A stretch of 64,000 nucleotides of DNA from Strigamia acuminata (taxonomy: Eukaryota > Arthropoda > Chilopoda > Geophilomorpha > Linotaeniidae). How positions within the stretch are numbered: the stretch's first letter is position 1; every line of letters starts with the position of its first letter. The translations under genes and the position numbers were made by a program. A model generated the notes under the pieces. It made no database searches, was not told where the DNA came from, and saw only the letters and a list, made by a program, of their open reading frames with translations. The stretch spans positions 5,027,575 through 5,091,574 of the forward strand of contig OX442324.1 in the NCBI GenBank assembly GCA_949358305.1, written 5' to 3'. Of this stretch, positions 12,021-22,933 are shown in pieces.

Positions 12021-13778
12021 TAGGCGTCACTTTTGGTTGGTACGTAGCTGGTTGTTGACGAACTCACAAAGCAATTAGCAAAAACTAAATACTTTCTTAA
12101 CTATCTTCTTAATTATTTCCATCCTTTTCCTAACATTATTTAACTTTTCTTGCACAAACTTCCTCAGAGCACTGTTAATACACGATAAAGACAATATTTT
12201 TTGCACCATTTTTATCTTTGGTAAATTTAAAGAGACACATTTTTTTCCACAAATATCAATCGATCGTAGTGTGGTCTTAAAGCTGGGTTGGTGAAATGCC
12301 ATCAATTCGAGATTTTAAGGCACTTTTAGCTCTAAAAACATAAAAATTGATGATAGACAAACACAGAGAAGTTAATTTTCCATGAAATCTCCCGGCTGAC
12401 ACTATAATTTTTAGATAGGTACACATCCTTTGCACGTCCTTTCCAACATAAATTGCATTATTCCTGTAGTTTCTACAGGCTAATGATGTTTCCAGCAGCT
12501 TCACTGTTTTAAACAGCTCCTCCTTCCAGATATATCATATCCAATATCAGATATTATAATTTATTTCTATTTTCTTATAATTTGATGAGAGCAATAACAA
12601 TTTCTCTTTTTTAGCACAGAATTTTCCTAAATAGGTATAACTTCAAAAAGTGCTTCTTTTCCAATGATAACTTCATACATCATTATTGATATTGCATTTT
12701 AATGGAGGGTCAATAAGCAATTACTTCCAATTTCATATCCAGGCATATGAAATCCAGTCCAACGTTGCAATTTAACTATTTCCGTGAAACATCAAACCAT
12801 GTAATAATTTGCCAACAAAGCATTCTTCTAATCATAAATACGCAATTTACTGTAAACCAGAATTTATCACTTCCTCTTCTCGCCATACTGTAGCACTTCC
12901 AAGCAGATGCATAAACACAAATTTTTCACTGTATCACGCACGGTTTGAGCACACTGTAATCCACGGTATGAATTGAAATAGTTTTTAAAAAGCACGCACC
13001 ACTTTGAATCACTTGAAGTGACACCCCAGAGGATATCACCTCAGTTTTCACTTCCCAAAAGCACAAAACATATCAACATGGCGTAAGCACTGTATGTAAT
13101 CCAGGATTTAAAACTTAATTTAATCTTGAAAAAAATCACATTATATCACTCACACACAGAGACGCACTTAGGAACTTTCTTCACTTGCAAAGAACTAGTA
13201 TTCCAGTATAGATAATCCAGCATTTTCCATTTTTTTGACGTTTCATGATTGGATTTCATTAATATTATCAAATTTAATATGCCAATCAGAATACATAACC
13301 GTAGGTCATCAAAATTAACTTGGACGATTCACCGAACCAATTGTTGCCCCATCTTTTAGTTGGGCATATTTTTCCATTAATAGGATAGTCCAATAAAGTT
13401 TTGCAATTCATTAAAATGTATTCTTCAGTTAATATTTTCCAAAATTCGTAGATTTATAGTCCAAACAAGCATTGCTTTTCATTAAATATTTCTTTTTAAA
13501 TATTTAGTTTTGATATTCGATAAATATTTTTCGAATAATCATAATTTTATAGTCCAAACAAGTTTTGCATTTCATTAAACGTTCACTAAAAATGTGTTTT
13601 CTCATTCAAAGGTTCTCGAGTACAGAATGGCGGGAGGGAAGTCAATCAGTCAATCACAATCCGCCATTTTGAAAGTGGAATTGAACAACGCACATCGACT
13701 GCAATCCAATTTGTTCAAAATTTCATGACTTCTCCGTCTTTGAAATGGCAAGAAAACGTTGAAAAACATTCAAGCACC
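12021..13778. other. Long AT-rich stretch, no gene recognised
   Basis: Small minus-strand frames at 12075-12504 overlap and match nothing I know. The remainder has frequent short near-repeats (for example several copies of CATTAAA/TTTCATTAA and AGTCCAAACAAG around 13390-13570, two of which look like a ~100-base diverged duplication). No promoter, RNA gene or transposon end was identified until the TATA box at 13779. Confidence 0.4.
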
Positions 13779-13786
13779 TATAAATA
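13779..13786 (+). promoter_or_regulatory. TATA box (TATAAATA) of a candidate gene
   Basis: TATAAATA lies about 190 bases upstream of an ATG that opens a good-looking first exon with a consensus splice donor. The spacing would imply a 5' leader of about 155 bases. Confidence 0.4.
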
Positions 13787-13967
13787 CAACTCCCGCCGAA
13801 AAGAACAAAGATGTGAATACCTAAACAAACAAAACAAAGAGAAAACCGTTAAACCAATTTACTCCTCATTGTTCCAACGTACTCTTATTTAAACACATCA
13901 GCACGATCACTTTGATACGACAAAACATTCGCATACGGACACATCACAACAGCAAAGAATAGCCGCG

Positions 13968-14092
13968 ATGAAGCCAGAGGAATTTTGGAAAAGCAGCTCA
14001 AGTATTCCTACTGCCTCGCTTCCACCGCTGGCTTCCACCTCTGGCCGCTCCCTGGTGTCTTTGAGCAGTTCTCGCTTTTGCTGTGTTCATCC
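13968..14092 (+). CDS. Candidate first coding exon of an unrecognised gene
   Basis: ATG at 13968 opens a 41-codon Ser/Pro/Leu-rich frame (MKPEEFWKSSSS, later ASTSGRSLVSLSSSRF) that ends exactly at a consensus donor, CC|GTGAGT, at 14093. It has a TATA box at 13779 and a GC-richer composition than its surroundings, as a real exon would. I do not recognise the protein and found no convincing second exon downstream, where the 51-bp repeat arrays begin. It could equally be a chance frame. Confidence 0.35.
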
Positions 14093-15660
14093 GTGAGTGG
14101 GTCAAATATTTTCAACCACTGCTTGCTTGACCAATAGCAAACCTTCATCTACTGTATGTGACGAACAAACCGATTGGTGTTTAGAAGTACTGTACAAAAG
14201 ATCAAAATCGACTACTAAATTCTATATAAATTAATTACAAGAAAAAAGGATGAATTTTCTTGATTTTAAACAAAAATACAAACGGAACAGATCCGGATTG
14301 AGCTGATTGGCATTCACTCCAGCCCCCAATGGGTAGAATGAAGCTCAATGCTCATGGCATACTCATGGTCACGAGTCATGACATGATATGAGTGAATTGT
14401 TTGTTGGAGTAACTTAGAGAATGCAAAAAAGTATGAATTTCGTACTAGGAGAAACAAAAATTAAAAGAATTTTAATGTCGCTTAAATGTGTTCAAGTGGT
14501 ATCAGCAAACAATTCAGTTTTTTATGTATGTAGTGGGGGGGGGGGGAGAGGGGTTTGTATACCCGTCAGCTACTGCCACCTCGTGTCGGCTATCAGTAGC
14601 CAGATTTCAAAGGCAAATGATCTTGGACTGGTTCTCTTTGGTTCTTGGATGTTGGATTTGATCGACTTGCTATTGATGAGCTTGTAGATTTGTTATGGAT
14701 TTGCTAATCTCAATGTTCTGGGTTTTAGCAATGTTGATGCATTGTGACAATTACTTTATACGAAATGAAATAAAATGTATCATTTTTCACCCCTTTTAAC
14801 TTTTTGCACGTTTACTGTGATGAAATGTCTTATTATGTAGATTTATTTTCTTAATCAGTGTTATTTTGTTTTGCTGATCAGGAGTTTTTTGCGTTAGATG
14901 GAGATTTATTCAAAAGAGAGCAAACTTATTATTATTATTCAAAGCAAAAAGAATACGTCATTCGTTGTAAATGTGTCTAATCTATACAACAATGAGCTTT
15001 TGCGTCGCAGTACAAGCGCTCCTAAAATGCTAACACTAACAGATGTACTAACTATTAGGAGGGAGAGGTGAAACAATAATCAAATGTTTGCCACCTACGA
15101 TTTGAGCCATTTTACTGACTGGTATTTACTTACACACATGCGCGCACGCACGCACACGCAAACAATTAGTTCAATCTCAGTCCCAGCCCTGATGGTGAAC
15201 AAGAATCTAGTAGATGCAACTTCTATGAGCAGAAACTTTGATCAGCCAATGCTGAGGATTTTAATTATCTGGACATTTTTTATGCTAGGACATCAGTTTT
15301 GCACTGTCTATGATTTTCAGAACCAACTTTTTCAGTTGGTAAGTTTAAAAACAAGCTGTTTTCTACTTGAGTACTGACTTGTGAGTGAAGTCTGTTCATG
15401 GTCTTGTTTTTTTCTTGAAGAGGGCTAATGGGTTTATGAGACTGTTATGGCAGTAGCACCTTTCCGAATGTTTTTGGTCTTTTTTAGAAAATCCAGCAAA
15501 ACTGTAAACGGACAAATTGATTTGTCTTGAGGAAAAGATGCATCCTGAAATTGGTATGGGACCCCACGCGTTAATGCTTGTGCAGGGCCGTCGGTCGAAA
15601 AATTGCGGCGTCCGTCGTTACCGATAATTCAGTTAGTAGTAAACCTTGGAGCAAACTCAC
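14093..15660. other. Intron or intergenic sequence with simple repeats
   Basis: Contains a G homopolymer near 14536-14547 and a CA/CG-rich microsatellite near 15134-15160. No conserved exon was recognised. If the exon at 13968 is real, this would be its first intron. Confidence 0.4.
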
Positions 15661-15714
15661 TCTCGCTGCGGTGGTTAAGGCCAACAAGATAAGCATTTTT
15701 TCTTGTAACTGCAC

Positions 15715-16862
15715 ACCCCCTGGAGCTTTGTCCTGTTGCTAGTCACTGCACACCCCTCTGGAAGGTTATTATTAGGTATTGTCCTATTGCTAGTCACTGC
15801 ACATCTGTCTAGAAGTTTATTATTAGGTACTGTCTTGTTGCTGGTCACTGGACACCCCTCTGGAGCTTTATCATTAGGTACTGTCCTGTTGCTAGTCACT
15901 GGACACTCCTCTGGAGCTTTATCATTAGGTACTGTCCTTTTGCTAGTCACTGGATACCCCTCTGGAGCTTTATCATTAGGTGTGGTCCTGTTGCTAGTCA
16001 TTGGACACCCCTCTGGAGCTTTATCATTAGGTACTGTCCTGTTGCTAGTCACTGGACACTCCTCTGGAGCTTTATCATTAGGTACTGTCTTTTTGCTAGT
16101 CACTGGACACTTCTCTGGAGCTTTATCATTAGGTACTGTCCTGTTGCTAGTCACTAGACACTCCTCTGGAGCTTTATCATTAGGTACTGTCCTGTTGCTA
16201 GTCACTGGATACCCTCTGGAGCTTTATCATTAGGTACTGTCCTGTTGCTAGTCACTGGATACCCTCTGGAGTTTTATCATTAGGTACTGTCCTGTTGCTA
16301 GTCATTGGACACCCCTCTGGAGCTTTATCATTAGGTACTGTCCTGTTGCTAGTCACTGGACACTCCTCTGGAGCTTTATCATTAGGTACTGTCCTTTTGC
16401 TAGTCACTGGATACCCCTCTGGAGCTTTATCATTAGGTGTGGTCCTGTTGCTAGTCATTGGACACCCCTCTGGAGCTTTATCATTAGGTACTGTCCTGTT
16501 GCTAGTCACTCGACACTCCTCTGGAGCTTTATCATTAGGTACTGTCCTTTTGCTAGTCACTGGACACTTCTCTGGAGCTTTATCATTAGGTACTGTCCTG
16601 TTGCTAGTCACTGGACACTCCTCTGGAGCTTTATCATTAGGTACTGTCCTGTTGCTAGTCACTGGATACCCTCTGGAGCTTTATTATTAGGTACTGTCCT
16701 GTTGCTAGTCACTGGATACCCTCTGGAGTTTTATCATTAGGTACTGTCCTGTTGCTAGTCACTGGATACCCCTCTAGAGCTTTATCATTAGGTGCGGTCC
16801 TGTTGCTAGTCACTGGATACCCTCTGGAAGTTTATCATTAGGTATCGTTCTGTTGCTGGTCG
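15715..16862 (-). repeat. 51-bp minisatellite, left array (minus orientation)
   Basis: About 22 tandem copies of a 51-bp unit whose minus strand reads, per copy, the 17-residue peptide TSNRTVPNDKAPEGCPV with variants (CPM, YPV, KCPV; TSKRT). The unit has no stop codon in several frames, so long open frames appear on both strands. A higher-order repeat of about 457 bp (nine units) is visible: the variant series at 15750-16205 recurs in nearly the same order at 16252-16662. Single-base differences in unit length (CCCTCTGG versus CCCCTCTGG) shift the frame between blocks. A similar array in the opposite orientation follows immediately. Confidence 0.95.
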
Positions 16863-16879
16863 TTGTTGTCTGTTCTTGT

Positions 16880-17520
16880 GTCTAGCAACAGGACAGTACC
16901 TAATGATAAACTTCTAAAGGTGCGTACAGTGACTAGCAACAGGACAATACCTAATGATAAAGCTCCAGAGGGGTATCCAGTGACTAGCAACAGGACAGTA
17001 CCTAATTATAAACTTTCAGAGGGACGTACACTGACTAGTAACAGGACAGTACCTAATGATAAAGCTCCAAAGGGGCGTCCAGTGACTAGCAACAGGACAA
17101 TACCTAATGATAAAGCTCCAGAGGGGTGTCCAGTGACTAGCAACAGGACTGCACCTAATGGTAAAGCTCCAGAGGGGTATCCAGTGACTAGCAACAGGAC
17201 AGTACCTAATTATAAACTTCCAGAGGGGCGTACAGTGACTAGCAAAAGGACGATACCTAATGGTAAAGCTCCAGAGGTGTGTCTAGTGACTAGCAACAGG
17301 ACAATACCTAATGATTAAACTCCAGAGCGGTGTCCATTGACTAGCAACAGGACAGTACCTAATGATAAAGCTCCAGAGGAGTGTGCAGTGACTAGCAACA
17401 GAATAGTACCTAATGATAAACTTCCAGAGAAGTGTGCAGTGACTAGCAACAGGATGATACGTGATGATAAAGTTCCAGAGGGATGTTCAGCAACTAGCAA
17501 CAGGACCACACTGAACCAGC
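16880..17520 (+). repeat. 51-bp minisatellite, right array (plus orientation)
   Basis: About 12-13 copies of the same unit as in the left array but inverted, so here the plus strand reads TSNRTVPNDKAPEG... The units are more diverged (NYKLSEGRT, NDKLLKVRT) and the last two or three differ most, as expected at an array edge. One base change around 17313 creates TAA and interrupts the plus-strand frame. The two arrays meet head to head near 16862-16880, making a large inverted repeat able to form a cruciform or hairpin transcript. Confidence 0.95.
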
Positions 17521-17711
17521 AACTAGCAGCATTAAAATACCTCTTCGCTACAGAATATTCACTAATTAAAAAACGATACCTGTTCGTACAACACACAGAG
17601 AAACAAAATTACTTAAACTTCATGGCTGCATTGAGAAGGAACAGAAGCAAATATAATGCTTTCTCAAAAGTAATGAGGAACAAAAATAAACCTAACAAGA
17701 AACAACAGTGA
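17337..17711 (+). CDS. ORF: minisatellite repeats fused to a unique basic tail
   Basis: The frame reads the last four repeat units and then continues without a stop into about 70 non-repetitive residues (beginning LNQQLAALKYLF, then many Lys, Arg and Asn, ending NKNKPNKKQQ). The unique part is not needed to explain the array and could be the C-terminal exon of a gene whose body is the repeat. Each repeat carries the N-glycosylation sequon NRT, and a repeat-rich secreted or surface protein would have this look. Against this, there is no signal peptide, no clear start, and an upstream stop at 17316. Confidence 0.25.
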   Translation: MTSNRTVPNDKAPEECAVTSNRIVPNDKLPEKCAVTSNRMIRDDKVPEGCSATSNRTTLNQQLAALKYLFATEYSLIKKRYLFVQHTEKQNYLNFMAALRRNRSKYNAFSKVMRNKNKPNKKQQ

Positions 17712-17768
17712 CAAAAAAACAAAAGAAAACGATACAGGCAGTAACAAGAAAGAGAAAACGGTGCGAAG

Positions 17769-17795
17769 TACAGTCGTGGACAAAAAAATCTTCCC
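17769..17795 (+). mobile_element. Tc1/mariner-type terminal repeat fragment
   Basis: TACAGTCGTGGACAAAAAAA followed by TCTTC is a typical Tc1/mariner end (TA target, CAGT...GGACAAAAA). The motif GGACAAAAAAATCTTC recurs in the short element at 20185-20266, so both belong to one family. No partner end was found nearby. Confidence 0.5.
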
Positions 17796-18819
17796 TTCAG
17801 TTTAGCTGTTTTAAGTTTATCTATCATTATTTGCCTGGTCTATCTTTTAATACTGTTATTAGGGCAAGACGTGAGACCGGGTCAAGATTGATGTCATTGA
17901 ATCTCAATGGATTTTTTGTCCTCGACTACAGTAACGGACAGGACAGGCAGAAACATAATGATGGCACAAGTGTATTTGAGAAAAAAAGCAAGAGCGCATT
18001 TAGGATTAGCATTACTTAACTGTATCAAATATACACAGGATGAAGAATAATTACCTTAGACGTGATGTGAATAATTCACACCAACTGAAAGAAACAATAC
18101 CAAAGTAGAAATCTGTACCATAAAATTTTTTGTATTCACTTTAATGTTAAATCAGGATAATATGTACAGCTACTGGATGCATTACAACCAATACAACACG
18201 CTATATCTACAATGAAAATACCAAACTGTTGACTCGTAACCAAGTGATTAAAGGAAACTTACCTCGTGTATGATTCCTTTTGTATTAATTAAAGTATTAA
18301 AGGAAATTATTCAAAGTGTGGATTTGTTGCCACGAGAAGAAGCACAGATTGCTTACAAGTTAGTGCTAATTCACACCTCTCAAGTTTGATTCTAAGGAAC
18401 TAACAACTGGACAATACTTGATTGCGTGGTGGTTAGGAATAATAAGGTAAGAATACATGTTTAATCTAATGTTTTGTCATTCTAGCCAGCCATTTGCTTG
18501 AGCAAGGTGCAGATGGCACAATGCTCTTTTGCTCTTTTACTTTCTTAACCGTTCTTCGTACTTTGTTCTGCCAGCACTATAAGCCAACTGTTTGTTGTCT
18601 AACATTTCATAATCGTTTCACAATTAAATCCTATTTACATACAATATCACTACAAATTATAAATTTTTTCCATTTTTTCCATTTTTTCCATTTTTCCGTT
18701 TTTTAAATTTTAGAATTTTGTTCTTAATTTGCTTTTCTTTGCTCTTGGATGATTGGTAATTAGCAAACTGGATCGTGCGCGCTTTGCGAGTTAGACATGT
18801 GGATACCATCGCTGTGAAA
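17796..18819. other. Intergenic, no gene recognised
   Basis: AT-rich sequence with a TTTTTTCCA-type tandem tract at 18664-18700. No conserved coding segment until the P450 fragment. Confidence 0.4.
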
Positions 18820-18980
18820 ATGGAAAACACTTATACACCGAGTTATTACGGGCAAGTTTCCTTTTTATTGCTCATATTTCTACTGTGGCATTACTATAGA
18901 ACGATGGGGCACGGGATTAGGGGATTGATAAACAAGTTGCCAGGGCCTTACACATGGCCACTCATTGGAAATGTTTTGTA
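18820..18980 (+). pseudogene. Orphan 5' exon of a microsomal cytochrome P450
   Basis: ATG at 18820 opens a frame with a hydrophobic ER anchor (VSFLLLIFLLWHYY) followed by the proline hinge KLPGPYTWPLIGNVL, which is diagnostic of the N-terminus of microsomal P450s, most like the CYP4 clan. The frame ends after VL, where a weak donor (TT|GTAACT) overlaps the stop. No exon carrying the I-helix, ExxR, PERF or heme-binding Cys motifs was found in the next 7 kb on this strand. It is therefore either a detached first exon or a truncated duplicate. An in-frame ATG at 18775 could add 15 residues. Confidence 0.6.
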
Positions 18981-20184
18981 ACTCTAAATGTGGATCACGT
19001 AGGTTTGTGCGAATTTATTACTTGTAGCACTTTACTCTAAAAAGAGTAGTATTTTTCCGAGTATGGCATATATTAACAATGAGTAGCACTCAAATTTCGC
19101 ATTTCATATTGTTTCATTATTAATCTTTTTAAAAATTTGACAACTCGCATTGGTTATGCAAAGCTTCAGACTTCAAAAGTTTTCTCTCTTTCGTAAAGAA
19201 TAAAATAAAATAAAATAAAATAAATATTTAATCAATAGGTAGCACATTATTAAAACGAGTTTGTTGTCACCTCTGACAACTCATCATTTCATTTTCATTC
19301 CCAATTCCTCTTGCACTTGCTGACAGAGCTAATTTTATGGTGGAAAAAGGGACTTGGATGAATTAAACTTATTAAGTTGATCTTTTCTGCAGAGCAATGA
19401 TTGGAAACATTTTATCTCGTTAATTTTTTCTAGTATTTTTTGGATTGATGGCTGCTGGTACCTTTGGCCCTTCGAGATGTAGGTTAATTGTACCGATTGT
19501 GGTTGGGTTTGAAACCGTAACTCGTCGTATTTCATTCCCAAAATGTCCAAGTGAGGAACGTAAAAGTGTTAGATCAAGCACCTAACTTATTTACTCGTCC
19601 TTTTATTCCTACGCTATTTTGTCAAATGACTACAATTTCCTCCAACCGTGGCTAGAAACTGGTTTGTTGACAACCTTGTTTTCATTAAATTAATCTGCGT
19701 CATTAACCGTATGAATAACAAGTGTTTTATTAACGATATAAATTGGCGCTCCAGACGAAAACTGCTCGTTTCACTTCATCGTTATTTCATTTCCGTAGTT
19801 TTCAATGACCAAGCCGAGAATTGAAGCGAAAAAAAGCCTTCATTTGACATCTTTCCGCTCATGACACTTTGCACACTCGACATTATTAGTGAGTTAAGAA
19901 ATTATTATTTATCATTATCGGTCTAAAATCGTTATTACTTCATGTAAAAATTGAATATTTTCATAGATGCAGCAGTCATGGGTTGACATGTAAATGCTCA
20001 AGGATTCAGTTGATGTAAAAGCGACTGAATGGTACAAAAATCGTGGAAACACGTATTTAGATTTATGACACGTGTTATCATTCATTCGAGGCAAATGCGG
20101 ATCACTGTGGCCGGATTGGGTATTTTGTTTCACAAAAAGTGGGAAAGAATACGCGCAATACAAATCAAGTATACGAATTCAATG
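18981..20184. other. Intergenic, simple repeats only
   Basis: Includes a (TAAAA)n microsatellite at 19198-19222. Short frames on both strands match nothing I know. I searched it by eye for further P450 exons and saw none. Confidence 0.4.
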
Positions 20185-20266
20185 TACACCTATAGTCAAA
20201 AAAATCTTCACATTTGGAACTGAAGTAGCCTGACAGCATGTGAAGATTTTTTTGTCCGTAGGTGTA
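20185..20266. mobile_element. Short mariner-like MITE with 28-bp inverted ends
   Basis: An 82-bp element. Left end 20185-20212 begins TACACCTATAGTCAAAAAAA; right end 20239-20266 is its reverse complement with about three mismatches in 28. TA at each outer end fits a Tc1/mariner TA target duplication. The inner part is only about 26 bases, so this is a miniature hairpin element mobilised in trans. Confidence 0.75.
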
Positions 20267-20760
20267 CAAACATTTGAAAACGATAAAATCCATGTAATCT
20301 ATTCATCTTGTGTTTAAATGATACAATGCATAGAGATGCAATCATTTTTCCGTGTCTGGAAATGTTAGATCCAGGTAGTTTGTAACGAAGAATGTGCAGG
20401 AAAGGAATCCATATGCACACGTGCCCTTCTCACAAGGAGACCGCAAGAGTGTGTAATCCACAATTGTTAAAATAATTGTTAAATAAAGTATTCACATGAC
20501 CTGAGCAATCTATTTTTCTCATATTAAAATGCACCTCTCTCTCACATTGTTACAAACAGTTACAACACACAGGATTCCTTACTGTGTGTTGAAACAACTT
20601 TTTTCACTTTTTTGAGTAAAAAGGTCAAGTGTAGCACTACACTTGGTGATTAGTCTGTTCAAACCTTACTCTGGAACCCAGGTAATTTGATATCACATGA
20701 CATATGACATCACAACTTTGTTCACCAACATGACTGCCTGCTTGAAGCAACAATAGTATG

Positions 20761-20836
20761 TTGTGGTGGCTCAGTGGTTAAGGCAATGAACCAGTAATCT
20801 TTTCACACAGGTTCAAATCCCTGTTGTCTGTGAAAA
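20761..20836 (+). ncRNA. tRNA-like Pol III promoter unit, left arm
   Basis: A box TGGCTCAGTGG at 20767-20777 and B box GGTTCAAATCC at 20810-20820, spaced as in a tRNA gene. The T arm pairs well (ACAGG with CCTGT), but the anticodon arm is degenerate with an oversized loop, so it should not make a working tRNA. Best read as the tRNA-derived head of a SINE-type unit. A T run at about 20850-20864 could end Pol III transcription. Confidence 0.6.
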
Positions 20837-21005
20837 TTTTTACTTTAATTTTTTTTTTTTTTTTAGCAGTAAAGTTGATGTTTGTTATTTTATATATGTT
20901 AAAAAATTAAAATTAATTATATTAAATTTTTTTAAAAACAAGTATAAAATAATAAACATTAACTTTACTGCTAAAAATAAATAAAAAATTAAAGTAAAAA
21001 TTTTC

Positions 21006-21081
21006 ACAGACAACAGGGATTTGAACCTGTGTGAAAAGATTACTGGTTCATTGCCTTAACCACTGAGCCACCACAACACAC
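21006..21081 (-). ncRNA. tRNA-like Pol III promoter unit, right arm
   Basis: Mirror copy of the left-arm unit: B box complement at 21018-21028 and A box complement at 21060-21070. Transcription would run leftwards, converging on the transcript from the left arm across the AT-rich centre. The two transcripts would be complementary. Confidence 0.6.
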
Positions 21082-21404
21082 TATTGTTGCTTCAAGCAGG
21101 CAGTCATGTTGGTGAACAAAGTTGTGATGTCATATGTCATGTGATATCAAATTACCTGGGTTCCAGAGTAAGGTTTGAACAGGCTAATCACCAAGTGTAG
21201 TGCTACACTTGACCTTTTTACTCAAAAAAGTGAAAAAAGGTGTTTCAACACACAGTAAGGAATCCTGTGTGTTGTAACTGTTTGTAACAATGTGAGAGAG
21301 AGGTGCATTTTAATATGAGAAAAATAGATTGCTCAGGTCATGTGAATACTTTATTTAACAATTATTTTAACAATTGTGGATTACACACTCTTGCGGTCTC
21401 CTTG

Positions 21405-22933
21405 TCAGCTGGACAAGAAATTGTATCGGTCAGTACAAATCCCACAAGATAAGTCTAAAAAAAATGATTTTAATGCCTTTTTCAATTGATTTTAGACAAA
21501 AGTTTGCGTTGAATAGTTGATGGAAGAAAAAGTGCTTTAAATTCACTTTCCGAGCTCCTATTAACTTGTTGAATCGACGCAAAAACTGGAAGAAATTGAA
21601 GTGACGGCAGAACAGAACTTATTTGATTGTAAGGCCTAGAAATGAGATTAAATTGCGTTTGAAACCGAGAGAAATTCCGTGTAGTGCTTGATTAAAATAA
21701 AATGATTTCTAATGCAAAGTAAGTACACACGTTTTGAATTTTGACTTCAAACAAAAATTATTCTTTTTATTTTCTTGGCATAAAACAAATTTATCTGAAT
21801 TGAAAATCGGCGTATGTCTATCTGGTTAGTTTGTGATGAAAATAAATTTACTTACTCAAATTGTGATCTTCTCTAACGAAAAGAATAGATTATTCATCAA
21901 GAAACTCGCGTGCGTGTTTCTCGTTGTCCCGCCATCGCTTCAACTGATAACAGCAGTCGGTTGCTTAGCAACCACTCTACTTGGAGCGTCATTATATTTT
22001 TATGTTGCGGCTTGTGTTGCAATTTTAGCACCAGGTAACAGCTCGCAAGAAGTTGACATTTTTTCGAAATATTTCTGATTGGATATTCAAATGAAAACAC
22101 GAGGCATTTGTATTTTGCATTTTTATTTTTATCTCAGTTTTCATCGAGATTTTCACTCGGTTTTTCCTGTTCGGAGGCAAAGCACGGAACGGTCTGCGGT
22201 GAGTTTTACTCGGTTTTACTTTTTAGCTTTTATAGTTTTAGTTTAGATTTGTTGTTTTTTAAGCACGGCTAGAGCGAGTGATTATCTAATTTGTTTCTTT
22301 AGGCTTATTTTTTCATGCTTGTTTTATCTATCGGTAATTTTATTTCGGAATGTATAATTCCGTTATCAATCTTTTGTTGTCAATTTATTATTATTTTTAA
22401 GTTGCTTACTTTGCATTTTTTACGTTGCTTACTTTGCATTTTTTAAGTTACTTACTTTGAATTTTTTCAGTTACTTATTATTCATTTTTTCAAAATAGGT
22501 TTGTCTATGGCATGGGCCGAACGACGGGGACTAATAATTTGGACTGCAATGAAGAAACGAATTCTCGGACAGCATAAACCAATTTCCAGATTTTGTTTAA
22601 TGTCGAATTACCGGTATTTTAATTCTATTATAATTATCGTAATACTGTATAATTTCGTTTGTTTTTGTATAATTTTTATTCAAATTTTATTAACGTTTTT
22701 ATGTAATTTCTGTTTTCATGGAATTTCCATTTTCAATTTTGTATAATTTCTGTTTTCAATTTTGTGTAATTTCTGTTTTTATTTTTGTATAATTTCTGTT
22801 TTTATTTTTGTATAATTTCTGTTTTTATTTTTGTATAATTTCTGTTTTTATTTTTGTATAATTTCTGTTTTTATTTTTGTATAATTTTTATTTTAGTGTA
22901 ATTATTTATTGAACATCGTGGGACATCTTTTTG
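21405..22933. other. Intergenic with short tandem repeats
   Basis: Two simple tandem blocks: about 26-bp units at 22400-22490 (TTGCTTACTTTGCATTTTTT) and at least five 23-bp units at 22765-22885 (GTATAATTTCTGTTTTTATT). A frame at 21887-22034 is hydrophobic and ends at a possible donor, and one at 22500-22616 has plausible splice edges, but neither resembles a known protein. Confidence 0.45.

Larger units (their letters stand above)
20433..21404. mobile_element. 972-bp near-perfect palindrome (foldback element) with tRNA-like arms
   Basis: Left arm from 20433 (CAAGGAGACCGCAAGAG) and right arm ending 21404 (CTTGCGGTCTCCTTG) are reverse complements over roughly 465 bases with only a few differences; the central 35-40 bases (about 20901-20937) are AT-rich. 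Flanking TCA on both sides (20430-20432 and 21405-21407) suggests a 3-bp target duplication. Each arm contains a tRNA-derived sequence with Pol III A and B boxes, pointing towards the centre. No protein is encoded. Near identity of the arms implies a recent origin or ongoing gene conversion between them. Confidence 0.9.

Noticed and set aside
15736-16690. Long plus-strand ORFs (LVTGHSSGALSLGTVLL repeats) over the left minisatellite array
   Set aside because: They are an automatic result of a 51-bp unit without stop codons and lie antisense to the more diverged but better-behaved reading frame; no unique flanking coding sequence follows.
20761-20836. Functional tRNA gene
   Set aside because: A and B boxes and the T arm are good, but the anticodon arm does not form a five-base stem with a seven-base loop, so it is tRNA-derived rather than a tRNA.
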